From positions 20,770,001 to 20,834,000 of the forward strand of contig CM060732.1 of assembly GCA_030704615.1 (NCBI GenBank): a stretch of DNA of 64,000 bases, read 5' to 3'. Under the pieces are notes generated by a model. It worked only from the letters and a program-made list of their open reading frames with translations. It did not search any database and had not been told where the DNA came from. Each line of letters starts with the position of its first letter. The first letter of the stretch is position 1. Shown here piece by piece: positions 1 to 10,285 of the stretch. The stretch comes from Takakia lepidozioides. Lineage: Eukaryota > Streptophyta > Takakiopsida > Takakiales > Takakiaceae. Made by a program: the position numbers and the translations under genes.

Positions 1-95
1 TTGCTCTCCACGAGAGATGCCTGCAAGTTTGTGGTCTCCGTTCGCAGGTTCTCCATGTCATTGTCTCGGGCTGCAAGCAACTGCTGTAGTGTCTC
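1..95 (-). CDS. Partial exon of a coiled-coil protein (edge of window)
   Basis: Read on the minus strand, positions 95 to 1 stay open for about 31 codons. The peptide has coiled-coil character, with LQQLLAARD followed by NDMENLRTET and a run rich in Leu, Glu, Gln and Asn. It follows a pyrimidine-rich stretch (minus strand, about 127-100) ending in a possible AG acceptor, as expected for an internal exon. The gene continues off the left edge, so the family cannot be named. The plus-strand reading of the same bases is Ser/Arg-rich and has no such pattern, so I prefer the minus strand. Confidence 0.3.
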
Positions 96-430
96 CTCGG
101 AGATGAATCAAAGAAAGAAAAAGAAACATCACATCTCTGGGAGACCAAGGGCCCAAGGTCCTTGCAATGTTGTGGGTGGAAGCGAGACATTCAACACGCT
201 ACATTGAGGCCTAACAGAAGCTTTGGTTATTACAGCTCTAGCTACAGGCAGTCATGGCGCACTATGCGAGCTGCCAGCCTGTAGGGATGTCATCATTCCA
301 TTGAATTCGAGAATATGATTCTCTTGAGCATGGTTAGTGGGGATTAGTTGGGTACGTTTTAACCCAATCCACTCATCGCTTACAATCTATAGTAGTGAGG
401 GCTGTTGAATGAGTGGAATGTGCATGGCAG

Positions 431-1471
431 TTCAAGAGCTTGAAGACGCCCCAGGACTTGCCACCAACTCCATTGGTGGAAACAGCACCATCTGTGCTTC
501 CGGACGATCCTGTGTGGAAGATCACTGACCCTGCTGTTGCCCTTGGCCTACTTGAGGTGAGTGCTCTCTTTCGCTTCTGCACACTCAGGCTAGCTTCTCA
601 TTGGAAGACAGTTTTACAGCAGAAGTGATGCTCAATTTTCGTTTTGGTGGCTCTGTATGATGTGCAGAGAGAGCTAGAAGTGTCGCAAACCCACCCTGAT
701 GGTGGTAAGCAGAAGCTTGAGCGCCTCTTGCAAAGAGAAGTGGAACAACAACAGCTGCAAACCCGTCTCAGGAAGTCATTACTGTGCAACCTTGCCAAGC
801 GAGTGATAAACACGGTTGTTGACCCAATGCCTGCCCCCGCTGCAGTCCAGGTACTATAATCAGTATATGTATATTTGTTTCTGTTCAAAGTGCTAGAATG
901 TACCCTTCTCTTACAGAAGTAAATTGTCTCAGCTCGTGTGGCAAGGGACACACATGAATTGTGCTTGCAGGAGGCACTACTTCAGATTCAGGAGGCACTA
1001 CATTGTTCTCTGATGCTAACAATTTAGGAACAGCGTGTCGATACACGGCGTGTCCAAGAAACTAGAGAAGATGTTTTTTGTAATGTCTGCAGATCCAACT
1101 TATCAAGGTCTGCAGGAGTGACCAAAATCAAAATTGTCTTTGTAACAATGTGTCCTCAGGTGCCACGAGAGATACCGCTGTTTCCTTGCACAACATCCAG
1201 AGTGGATGATCGGTCTGCAGGCTCGTTCAATAGCCTCCCCTATGAGTCAGGGAGTGCTGAAACGACTGAAGAAAACCCAGAAGGAGCGGAATGGCAACGT
1301 GAGTGGGAGCAAATGAGGGGTTCCACAGATTCAGATATCTCACAGGAACAGGGAAGGCCAGCTGGCACTGATTCAATCCCAGTGTTAGGGAGGGATACGG
1401 CATATGGAGGAGTTGGGGGAGGGGAAAGCGAGCCAGCCCTCAAACGGCCACGAAAGATGACCATCAGGCAC
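431..1471 (+). CDS. Unidentified gene, three in-phase exons
   Basis: Three open blocks flanked by good splice sites join in the same phase: 431-556 (acceptor GGCAG, donor GAG/GTGAGT), 668-850 (acceptor TGCAG, donor CAG/GTACTA) and 1160-1471 (acceptor CTCAG, donor CAC/GTACAT). Together they give 207 codons without a stop. The middle block is Gln/Glu/Leu-rich and likely helical or coiled (KLERLLQREVEQQQ). The last block is acidic and Ser/Gly-rich and ends in the basic stretch LKRPRK, which could be a nuclear localisation signal. The true start (before 431) and end are not resolved. An acceptor at 1877 would end the frame after six more codons. I do not recognise the family. Phase 0 at all three blocks is the main support for a real gene. 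Confidence 0.45.
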
Positions 1472-3427
1472 GTACATGAATTGAGTCAGATTGTACTTTT
1501 CAGTTGCTCTTATTAATTGTCACCTCTCATTCGCCTTGCCAGGATGCCTCTAGGGTGTTATATGTTCCCACCTTACAAAACATCCTCAATTTCTTCCATA
1601 GTTAGTGACCTTATGTGTTGGATGTCATTGCTGTATTATGTCAGATATGTTTTGAAGAAATGCTGAATTTTGACGGATGCTGGATTGTGCTTTATCTTCC
1701 TTGTTCTAGGGCTGTCTCATTCTGATGGTCCAGGATATTTGACGAAGTGGCGGAAGGTCATTTAGCTTGAAGTAGTTACTTCCTGCACTTCCTGCACAGC
1801 ATTGCATACTGCAAGTGCTCAAATGACTGCTGGTACTGATGCAGTGTACATCCTTTGCTCTTGTTACCCTCTGGCAGACAAGGATCACTATGTATTGAGC
1901 TAGAGCGAGGTCCTGTTGTCGAAGTTAATACAAGTAGTCATGCGGTGCGGACGAGTGTTGAACAAGGAAGGGCCAAGCCTGTGAACAACTATGTGGGACT
2001 AAGAGGTCAAACAGCTAATGGAAGTGGGCCCGAGAGTAGGTTGCTAAGGCCAAGGCCTGACACGGAAGGCCATTAACCTGAAGTCGGGTTTACTTGCGTG
2101 CCATTTGTATCCTATTGATATCAATGTCCACAATTTTATTGTACATTACAGCATTCTTTCAGAGGCAAATATACTCGCGTAATGTGGAATATCTGGCTTC
2201 CCATCTTATGAAGTGGAGTCATGTGTATGATTCTGGATTTGTTTGTGGCTGGGCATATGGGCACAGGACACCCAGGTTTTTTGGCATCACAGTAAACCAA
2301 CGAGTGCATTTTCTTTGGGGTGCAGGATTTTGGGCCTCCTTTCTTGTTTATGGCAATTCAGAAGCCAAAGATTTTACTGAATGTAGGAAATGTCAGTTCA
2401 TAACTCTCTTCCTCACAAGTCTGGTTCATTAAACTAGGAACTGAAGGCCCCATAACCGCAACCAACTAATCTGCTTGCTTGGAAACGCAAGACCTCCAAT
2501 CTCTTGTCACAGACCATTGATGTCCTTTGAAGATCAGACCATCCCCAGAAAGTCGCTTTGATCTCGCAAAATGTTTCTAGTTTCTAGTTTCTACCTGATG
2601 GGTAGTCTCATCTGTTCTTGAAAAAGAAATGCAGGGCATTGGCTTAATCCTCAGTGCCCAATCTGGAGGAGAATCAATTTCTTTTCCAGAAGAAAATCTT
2701 CCATCAATTTGTGGTTATGCGAGCCGGCCAGAAGTGGACCTCTTTTAATCACAAAAGTGGACCTCTTTTAAAACAAACTGTGGAGTCGATTGGTACCCAC
2801 ATCAAATTTGTCAATGACGTAATTGCAGGTTTGTTGGATGCAGCACATGGTGTGTAGACCATAGACCACCGTGGGAATGGTCAAGAATGTGGGACTGGGC
2901 TTGCCTATATCTTCCTATATGTACATGGACACATCACACCTTTGGTTTGTACAACATCCATTACCTCTGAGTGGAAGACAAACCCACTCAAATATGATGG
3001 GTACTTCAGAGTACTATTTGCTATGTTATAAAGGCAATTGAATCCATAAATACCGTGCAGTAGCCTCAGCCATGGGCTTGACTCCAGCCAAATCTGACTG
3101 ATGATCCCAGACTTCCCATCAAACATGAGGGGAATGTGGGCTACCAATCTCCCACCCATTATGAGCTTGATCTGACTTTCACAAGAGTTGTGACTTGTCA
3201 CCCATTTCCTGCACACAATAATAACTGCTGCAGCATCCTTTTCAACGGTACAAACTGCCCTGCACTCAAGCATAAAGTGCACCTCCTAATACATACCTAC
3301 ATATTACATACCCCTCTCTCTCTCTCTCTCCTTCCTTTTGGTCTTCCTCCCTCTCCCAGTCCCGCACCTGCAATCACGTATCGGTCAGTGTCTGGCACAC
3401 GAGAGAGTCAAGGGAGTGAAGAAGAAG
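1472..3427. other. No supported gene
   Basis: I see only short open frames here. The longest plus-strand one (2094-2432) has no recognisable motif. A 15-base direct repeat (AGTGGACCTCTTTTA) occurs twice at about 2732-2770. A CT-rich tract at about 3307-3330 precedes a possible small gene. Confidence 0.5.
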
Positions 3428-3647
3428 ATGGAGATGGCGTCAGACAAGGTAGGTGAAAGGTGCAGACTGGGCGCCATCGCCATGGCTCAGACCTGCACGT
3501 TGCCCGCCTGCCTGCGTGCCAGGATGCTCCGTCGCGCACACACACCCCTGCATGCCTGCCACACACCCCCTTCACACTCCTGCCATCTCTCTCCCTCACC
3601 TTCTCCAGTCGAGGCCTTCCGTGGATGAATTCCGCCCATACGGATGA
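3428..3647 (+). CDS. Candidate two-exon micro-ORF, 18 residues
   Basis: An ATG at 3428 opens seven codons to a donor AAG/GTAGGT at 3448. A pyrimidine-rich stretch then leads to the acceptor CTCCAG, and the frame continues from 3609 to a TGA at 3645-3647. The spliced product would be 18 residues (MEMASDK then SRPSVDEFRPYG). A CT repeat and pyrimidine-rich leader lie just upstream, as in plant 5' UTRs. A second ATG overlaps the stop (ATGA), so this could instead be the uORF or the first exons of a longer gene. Nothing in the family literature supports it, so it is only a candidate. Confidence 0.15.
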
Positions 3648-4330
3648 ACGTTCGGCTGGCATTTGAACAGAAGTTCCGCGGGCTGACCGGTGAAGGCGGT
3701 CGCCGAGAAGCCAAATCTAGGGGGCAGCGCATTTATAGGTGTCGGCCACCAACCCCTGTCGTGCTTCTGCCCGGACTACAATTTATGCTGCCCCTGCAGT
3801 GCATGGCCTGCATGGTTGATATGTATGTATGTATGTAGACATGGGTCGCTCTGTACGGAATGTGTTCTGTGGACCGAGGCAGCTAGTTTTGACAATTAGG
3901 TAGGTAGTAAAAACGTAAAAACAGCTCTGGAGTATGTACCTACCTAGGTACTTTGTTTGGTCAGCTGGGTTGTTTGTTATTTTCAATGTTTTTATGGCCT
4001 TGGGGGTAGGCATCATTCTGACCTATCACCCACACTCTCGGTTAACAAACCAACTAATTCAAGACACGTGTAGATGGAATATTTCATCCATTTATTGACG
4101 AAATATGTAAACAGGATGTAGTTCATATGGTCAACGGACTAGACAAATGACTGTCCAGTAACACAAAGGATAACAATTGCAAAAAAGAATGGCAGATGCA
4201 AGAGGCAGGACATTGATTGATTGTTTCATACTACCAAGAGGGCAGTGCTTGCATGTATTCCATGCATTTGTTGTTATACAGATTCATCTTAGAATCCAAC
4301 ATCTTCAGGGCCTCTGACGGTCCCCTGTTC
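3648..4330. other. No supported gene
   Basis: I see no coding signal here. A short GTAT microsatellite (about four units) lies at 3821-3837. Confidence 0.5.
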
Positions 4331-4359
4331 GGTATAAGAAAAAAAAAAAAATCCAACAT

Positions 4360-4407
4360 TTACATTGAAAGAGGATATTTTCTCCTCACTATAAATAAGG
4401 GGCCCCG

Positions 4408-4443
<36 letters not shown>

Positions 4444-4480
4444 AAAGAAAAAAAAAGGTGCCTGATTTGTTTTCCCATGT
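4360..4480 (+). mobile_element. Possible 3' fragment of the tRNA-derived SINE, with long A tract
   Basis: The stretch TTTTCTCCTC, then ACTATAAATAAGGGGCC, resembles the 3' part of the SINE copies at 22791-22993 and 48325-48545, which read TTTTCTCCTCTCACTATTAAGGGGCC. It runs directly into an A homopolymer of about 30 bases. CCTGATTTGT, another SINE block, appears just after the A tract. A shorter A tract lies at 4340-4351. The similarity covers only about 35 bases, so this is tentative. Confidence 0.3.
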
Positions 4481-4769
4481 ACACCCGACCCCTCCAAAGA
4501 CGTCGTCATCGTTAGAATGGATTTGACCATGGCGGTAACTTAGTAGTTGACTTGGCGTCGGCCTATCCATGTAACCACCCATCTCCTAAGAAGGGAGGGG
4601 TTGATTAAGTTATGAAGGGAGGTTGGGTAGCGCCGTGAGCACAAGGGCATATTCCCCTAATTTTGCAATATTTTCATGAAAATTCCACAGCGAAATGAAA
4701 TTGGCGAAACTAACACATAAAGAACAAGTAGCCCTTATACCTACTGAACATGTTACCCTATAGGCGTGG
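4481..4769. other. No supported gene
   Basis: I see no coding signal and no clear repeat. The stretch GGCGGTAACTTAGTA near 4530 resembles GCGGCAGTAACTTAGTA near 47815, perhaps traces of a dispersed repeat. Confidence 0.4.
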
Positions 4770-4915
4770 CTTTTTCTCAATGCGAAACCCGTTGCTTAGG
4801 TTTGTGCCCATATCACATATCATTTCTCAATGCGAAATTCACCTAAACTATCATTTCTCACTGCGAAATGTAGTTGTGCCCATAGCACATATAATTTCTC
4901 AATGCGAAATTCACC
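4770..4915 (+). repeat. Interspersed short repeats around TTTCTCAATGCGAAA
   Basis: The motif TTTCTCAATGCGAAA, or a one-base variant (CACTGCGAAA), occurs four times within about 145 bases. Two copies sit in a longer duplicated block that starts TGTGCCCATA and ends GCGAAATTCACC, about 71 bases apart. It looks like a small decayed tandem array. I do not recognise a known family, and no ORF here looks genuine. Confidence 0.55.
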
Positions 4916-5162
4916 GCCGCCGCTATAGGTTTAGGGTTTTGGCTACACTACTAAATGTTCGCCTCGCTGAATTGGCACAGATTTACCTTACAAATGCACC
5001 AAAAACTATACCCACTTATGGGTTTATCCCGTTTTGAAAACATATAACTCCTATGACCGAGGTTAAAGAACATAAAACTCCCATGACCGTGGGTTGTGCT
5101 CGCGTGAGCGTGGCTCACGTTATGCTCCCAGAAAAAAGCCATAAGAAGGAGAAAGGAGTGTC

Positions 5163-5180
5163 CACCAGAGTTGGGCGGTT
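5163..5180 (+). repeat. Left copy of an inverted sequence flanking the retrotransposon nest
   Basis: CACCAG then AGTTGGGCGGTT is matched in inverted orientation at 18087-18105 with about two mismatches over 19 bases. The two copies bracket the entire LINE/gypsy complex. The surrounding 5180-5420 is CCGGTT-rich, like 17990-18110. Confidence 0.35.
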
Positions 5181-6247
5181 ATGTAATATTTTTTATAACC
5201 CCCTTCAGGTTCTCTCTTTATGACTGTCTTCTAGCCCGGAACCTCCGGTTTAGGTTATTTAGATTTTGAAGATTTTGAAGAACCACCGGAGCCAGTTATA
5301 AGTGTCTTTTCATGTCTTCTGGTTCTGAACATACCGGTTATTTGGCTACTTTCATATGCTGGTTAGCCAATCCGGTTCGGATATGTTATAAATCTAATAA
5401 CCGGGATAGAATTGCCAGTCCTTGTAACTGTTACAGTTAGAAGAGCCTGGGACTTAGATTTTTTCAAGCTTTCGCTGGCTCACCTTCCCCCTCTCTCTTT
5501 CTCCTCACAACTGCAGCCCCCCCCCGTGCAGCAGATCTCTTTCTCAATCAGTGAAGCCTGGACATCCATGGTCTCATGCGAGTCGCTTCACCAGGGTTGA
5601 TAACCCCACCCCCCAAACCTCACGTCTTAATCAAGTCAGTGTGCTTTCTAACCGTCCAGCCCCTAACCCTACTTTGTTGGCCAGCTGTAGGTTCATCCTA
5701 ATTAATCTTACATGTCGTCGCCGTCTCCTCTATCCCCCAAGTCGCATTCGCTTGGCGGCTCATAATATCAGCTGAGCTCTAGGACTGCAGTCCTGCCACC
5801 CTCCTCCCCTCCCCACGCTCTATCGCTTCTCACTCCCTCAATGAGCTCGAATTGTTCTCTCCCAATCATTATGGCAGCGCCCTCTGCCTGATTTGCTTCT
5901 CCGCCGCCCTCTGATTAAGCAGCGCCTTCAGAGTCTCTTTTCTTCCTGCTCCCCTCTTCATTCTTGTTAGGCCGTGTCGCTGCTGTAGCTTCCCCAACAA
6001 TGGTCCCGTCATTCTGATTAACATTCTGTTGTCAGCACCCCATCGGCGCCGCCCTCTCTCTTAAATTCCCGTCTTGTAGTCAGTATCAGGCCTTCCAATC
6101 TTCGCTGATCCCCCTGGTGCAAGCGCATAGCTCGTCCCTTTTGGTGTAGATATAAGGTGCCCTCGCTCCTCTCTCTCTCTCCCCCTCCGCTCTTCTCCTG
6201 ATCACCTCCTTCATAGTTTTTCATTGCAGTCTTTTTCTGCTGTCTCT

Positions 6248-7919
6248 ATGGCTTCCAGAGGAGCTCCCCGAAAGAAACGATCAGGATCAGGATTTGGAGT
6301 AAGCTCTAGAGGAAGAGGTTCCTGGGTACCTCACTCTTCTACCTCTACCCCGTCCTCTTCAATTTTAGGTAAAGGGCTCGAAGCTCTTGGCCCAAAGCCT
6401 TGCCAAGACTTAGCTCCGTGGATTGATTTTGTCGCTCCCGATGCTGACTCCCAGGAGGTGATTGCTCTGGACCTTGAATGTTTAAGAGCTCACTCTTCCA
6501 AGATGATGCAACACAGGATTTTGGTGCATTTCCCAGGTAGACCCAAAGACAAAGATTGGGCGAGAAAGTGGGTGACCGAGCATTTGGGGGCACGGGGAGG
6601 ATTGTCACACCACTTTTGCCACCCAATGGGTAGAGGATTTTACTCGCTTAAATTCGGCTCCAAGGAAGAGGCTGATCGCACGCTCGCTTTCAACACTCGC
6701 AAATCAAGGTTCAAGGTCAATATTTTCCCCTGGACGCCGGAGTGGGGCCACAAAGATGGAGAGACCTGGAAACCGCAAATAATCGCCTTCCGTTCCTTCC
6801 GAATAATTATTTGGCCTCTCTCCTAGAGATTGGTGCGCACTTCGGCTCTTATATCGGAAGCCTGAACGTCTTCGGCCCAATCGATGATGTCGTGTCGAGC
6901 GTTGATCAGGACCCCTCCATTTTCGACTCCAGCAAGGACTTGGGAATTCCCAAAATAGTGGTGTTGATGCCAGATTCTGCCAACATTGGAAGCGCAATTA
7001 AGCTGCCTACGCTTGATGGATCCTTCATTTCGGTCCAAATCAAAGAGGAGGTCTTAAGCATAATCTGCTATGGCTGCAATGGAGAAGGGCATGTGGTTGC
7101 AGACTGCCCCCGAAAAGGTGGAGCCCCAGGCTCAAGAGGCAATACCAGCCACCCATGCAAGGTGCCAAAGGGGAAATCGCAACTTAGTGCTCCAGAAGTA
7201 ATTCAGTCCCCATCGCGCTCAAGAGATGCCAGTGCAGCTGCGGCTTCGCTCCCCTCGGCTTCAGAAGGACGCACTGCCAAACGTAAAAGGACTGGCTCAC
7301 CCTCCATCTCCTCTCCGCCTCCACGACCGCGTCTCATTTTACTGCCGCAGGCTCAAGGAACCCCCCCCCCCCCCCGCACCACCCTCTTGCAGTTTTTGAT
7401 TTTTGTCCATACTCTTGCTCCCTTGAAGACCCGCATATCAATCTGGCCACAAGGTGCATGGAGCTCAGGTCATTCGAAAATCTTAAGCTCTGTGAATGGA
7501 CCCCCGAAAATGCAGTTAGGAGGAACTCGGCAGTGATCAAAATCACTCCTATCATCTACGCGCTCTTAGACGGCCCTAGCCAGCCCCCATCCATCATGCT
7601 AACCAATGGTTCTGAAGGGTTGGCAGGATCCTGGGTCACCACCCATCATGGCACTTACTACACAGACAACAAGGCGGTGGAGCTCTCTCTCAAACTGGTG
7701 GGCAACATGTTCGCAGAGGAAAATTTCCAGTTCCATCTCAACAACAACACCACGGTGCATTTCGGGGCTTTTTGGGAAAACACAACGGAATTTCACTCTG
7801 CCTCCACGGTGCACACTATGCTTGCCTTCCACTGGGAAGACATTGTATCTGACAAGCCGAAGTTCAAGCGCTATTCCTGGGCTACGCTGCAATCTCTAGA
7901 GGAGGGTTCCGAGGGCTAG
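6248..7919 (+). pseudogene. LINE ORF1, DUF4283-like nucleic-acid-binding protein, frameshifted
   Basis: The first ATG that fits is at 6248 (MASRGAPRKKRSG), giving a basic Ser/Arg-rich N-terminus. A domain like DUF4283 of plant LINEs follows, with GRGFYSLKF near codon 130. The frame shifts at about 6770 and continues in another frame through NRLPFLPNNYLASLLEIG to a CCHC zinc knuckle (CYGCNGEGHVVADC, about 7068-7109) and a Ser/Pro/Arg-rich tail. It shifts again at the C homopolymer at 7361-7375 and runs on through HPLAVFDF to a stop at 7919. In the family this protein coats the LINE RNA. With two frameshifts no full-length product is expected. Confidence 0.7.
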
Positions 7920-7991
7920 TGTCTGCCAAACAGCAAGGAGGCTCCAGCGGGTACTTTTCCATCCTCTGGCGGATTTGCCAGAAGCATCAAA

Positions 7992-9806
7992 GTGCTGCGG
8001 GCAGGTTTCATTCTCGTCAACAAAATCCTCGGCCTGGAAGCACCTTCGCCTCTCTCACCTACTACCCGCAAGGCGGAGGAGGTGGGCTTCCAGCCATACG
8101 CTAGCGCTTCGAAATCGACGCGTAAGGGATCACCATCAGCTCCTTCGCCCTCAATTTTTGCAGCTCTACCTTCTCTGGTAAGACTAGCTTGCTACCCCCC
8201 CCCCCCCCCCTCTTGTATTTCGTTGTTTCCACCCCCGCATCCTAGGCAAGCTCCATGTTCTCCGCTCCTGAATGCCGCAAGTTCACCCTCCGTCTCCCAT
8301 TTTATCATCTGCTCATCTCCTGCTTCAAGAATGGGGCGTAAGGCTTCTCTGGCAGCAGGATGTAGACTTAGGTCTTCAGCATTCAGTCAGTCCTGCTCCC
8401 CTGCCTCCAGCAAACAACTCTATTTCTATGCATGTTGGGCCTCTACGATAGAAAGTCAGAGAGATATCATGAATTTTCGAGCTGTTGCCCTCCCTCCCGC
8501 CTCCCCCCTTGGATTCTGTCAGATCCCCACATTCTCCTCTCATGACATGGGGCAGATCTCCCCCCTTCTCTCCTCAGGGCTATCATTTCGAGAAGATCTC
8601 TCGAGCCCTCCCCTCTCATTAGATATAAATCCGATTTTGCAACCTGGGGAAGGCAAGGAGAGAAGACCGAACTGGGCCCTGCCAGTGGCTAGGTGCATGG
8701 TGTGTGACAGGGTGCGTGCTTCATTCAACGCCCCTACACCACAGTTGCATCTTTTACCAATCATGGGATTGGGCTACAGGTGGAGTCTTGACTTCGCAAG
8801 ACCGTTGCCACTGACTATGCGCCACCACAGATATGTGTTGGTGATGGTGGAGCACTTCTCCAAGTGGATTGAGTTGGTTCCATTGCCTGACAAGGCTAGT
8901 GAGGGGGCTGCGTATGCATTCTTGGATCGTGTGCTTAGCCGATTTGGTGCTCCAGCTGAGGTACTCACGAACCAAGGGAGAGAGTTCTTGGGGGAGTTTC
9001 AGGCTTTGTGTGATAAAGCCTTGATAGACCACCGCACCACTTCTCGGGATCATCCTGAGGCTGATGGCTTGGCAAAGAGAGTTGTTCAGACGGTGAAGAG
9101 GGGTTTGCGCAAGTATGGTTTGCAGAAGGGACACCTAGGAGATTGGGATCTTCAGGTTCTTTGGTTAGCCATGGGCTACAGGTTCAGCAAACAAGCATCA
9201 CTTGCCTCCTTCTCACCATATTTCCTTCTCTTTGGCCGAGAGCCGGATTTGCCTGTAGCCATTCGTAGGGACACTGCTCAAGTCCTTAACCTTGACGATC
9301 CGGACGTGTGGGTACGTGCATGTGATCAGCGTGCAGAGTTGTTCAAGAAAGTCATGCCCATGGCTTTTGAGAACCTTGCCATTGCACAACACCGTGATAC
9401 GTTGAGGTATGCCACTATACGTGGTGGAGGATATCGTCCTGGGGTTCGGAGGTTTAGCCCCGGTGACTATGTTTATTTGCAGCAGACTGCTCCTACAATT
9501 CTGGATGTTACTGCAGGGCGTGTTATTCTGAGGGTTCAAGAGGTGTTGCCCTCAGGAGTCCTGATCTTGGAGGGTCGGGATGACATGACTTGGAAAGACC
9601 ATGTGCGTAATTGTGCGTCATGTCACCTTCCCAATGTCGATAGCAGAGTTGACCCAAACTTGGCAGTGGTACCTGCAGGTTTGAGGTGCATGCTCTGTGG
9701 GTCTGTCAAAGGGGCAGCCACCATGCTGGTGTGTGATCGATGCTCAAGGGGTTGGCATATGAGATGCTTGACACCACCTCTTGAGAAGGTTCCTAACGGA
9801 GATTGA
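7992..9806 (+). pseudogene. 604-codon chimeric ORF: LINE spacer fused to gypsy integrase
   Basis: One uninterrupted frame crosses from LINE-derived Pro/Ser-rich sequence (7992 to about 8640, with a C homopolymer at 8196-8209) into the integrase of an inserted gypsy element. The first 215 or so codons resemble no protein and look like translated LINE spacer. The integrase begins near the second half of its zinc-binding motif (CMVCDRVRASF). The length of the frame is best explained by chance at the element junction. See the entry at 8680-9806 for the integrase. Confidence 0.6.
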
Positions 9807-9830
9807 TTGTGTCCACACTACTTGGGATAG
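8680..9830 (+). pseudogene. Gypsy integrase with C-terminal PHD finger, catalytically dead
   Basis: Order: CMVC zinc pair (end of the HHCC domain), the rve core from SLDFARPL, then a basic beta-barrel-like region (FSPGDYVYLQ) and a PHD-like finger (CMLC, CDRC, HMRC, TPPLEKVPNGD). Known integrases carry a D, D-35-E triad. Here the first Asp remains (SLDFARP), but the second is Asn (LTNQGREF) and the Glu position is Lys (ADGLAKRVVQ). The PHD frame ends in TGA where the family has Trp. After that stop the frame still reads LCPHY, so the final zinc cysteine is Tyr. PHD fingers bind histone H3 tails. The inference is that this one once steered integration, as chromodomains do in other gypsy elements. 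Confidence 0.7.
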
Positions 9831-10090
9831 TGGTAGTGGACATGACTGGAGGCAGCTAATAAGACATGGGAGGCCAAGCTCATAGGAGTCAATACATGAG
9901 ATCCCAAGCTCAAGTTCACAGGTTGCAAGACGACGACTAACGATGGGGCAACTCTTGCACCCGGCCTCTTGATCTATTGAGTTTGGGTGTAGTAGGGATA
10001 GTGGTAGAGGACTTAGTGAGGCTATGATCACTATCACAACTTGTGGCTACCTGGACTTAGAGGGACCTAAGCACCAGCTAGGGGGGCGAT

Positions 10091-10285
10091 TGTGTGGACT
10101 AGTGACTGCCATAGTGGGCAGCATAGTGGCAGCCTAGTGACTGACTAGTTGTAGCCTAGTGGTTGGACTAGTGGCTGGACTAGTGGTGAACTAGTGATAT
10201 ACTAGTGTGTGGCGTGCACATGTGTTGTGTGGTTTTGGACAGCGATGTAGTTGTGTAGCGATATATATGCGCACGATAAATGAAA
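10091..10285 (+). repeat. Probable 3' LTR of the plus-strand gypsy element
   Basis: It starts with TG right after a purine-rich tract, the expected place for a 3' LTR. It is dominated by degenerate repeats of CTAGTG (at least ten between 10095 and 10211). The matching 5' LTR is not in the window, so the boundaries cannot be confirmed. The end is set where the neighbouring minus-strand pol frame becomes readable. Confidence 0.45.

Larger units (their letters stand above)
8640..10285 (+). mobile_element. 3' part of a Ty3/gypsy LTR retrotransposon
   Basis: It contains the end of the integrase zinc domain, the integrase core, a PHD-finger tail, a spacer, a purine-rich tract (AGGGGGGCGA at about 10080-10089) and an LTR-like segment starting TGTGTGGACTAG at about 10091. 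Gag, protease and reverse transcriptase are missing. The left edge abuts LINE sequence near 8640. The right edge abuts the minus-strand gypsy element near 10275-10285. Confidence 0.65.

Noticed and set aside
969-1003. CAGGAGGCACTAC repeated twice
   Set aside because: A single short duplication within an intron-like stretch, with no further copies.
2094-2432. 112-codon plus-strand ORF with a hydrophobic start
   Set aside because: It resembles no family, and its hydrophobic start is simply T-rich DNA.
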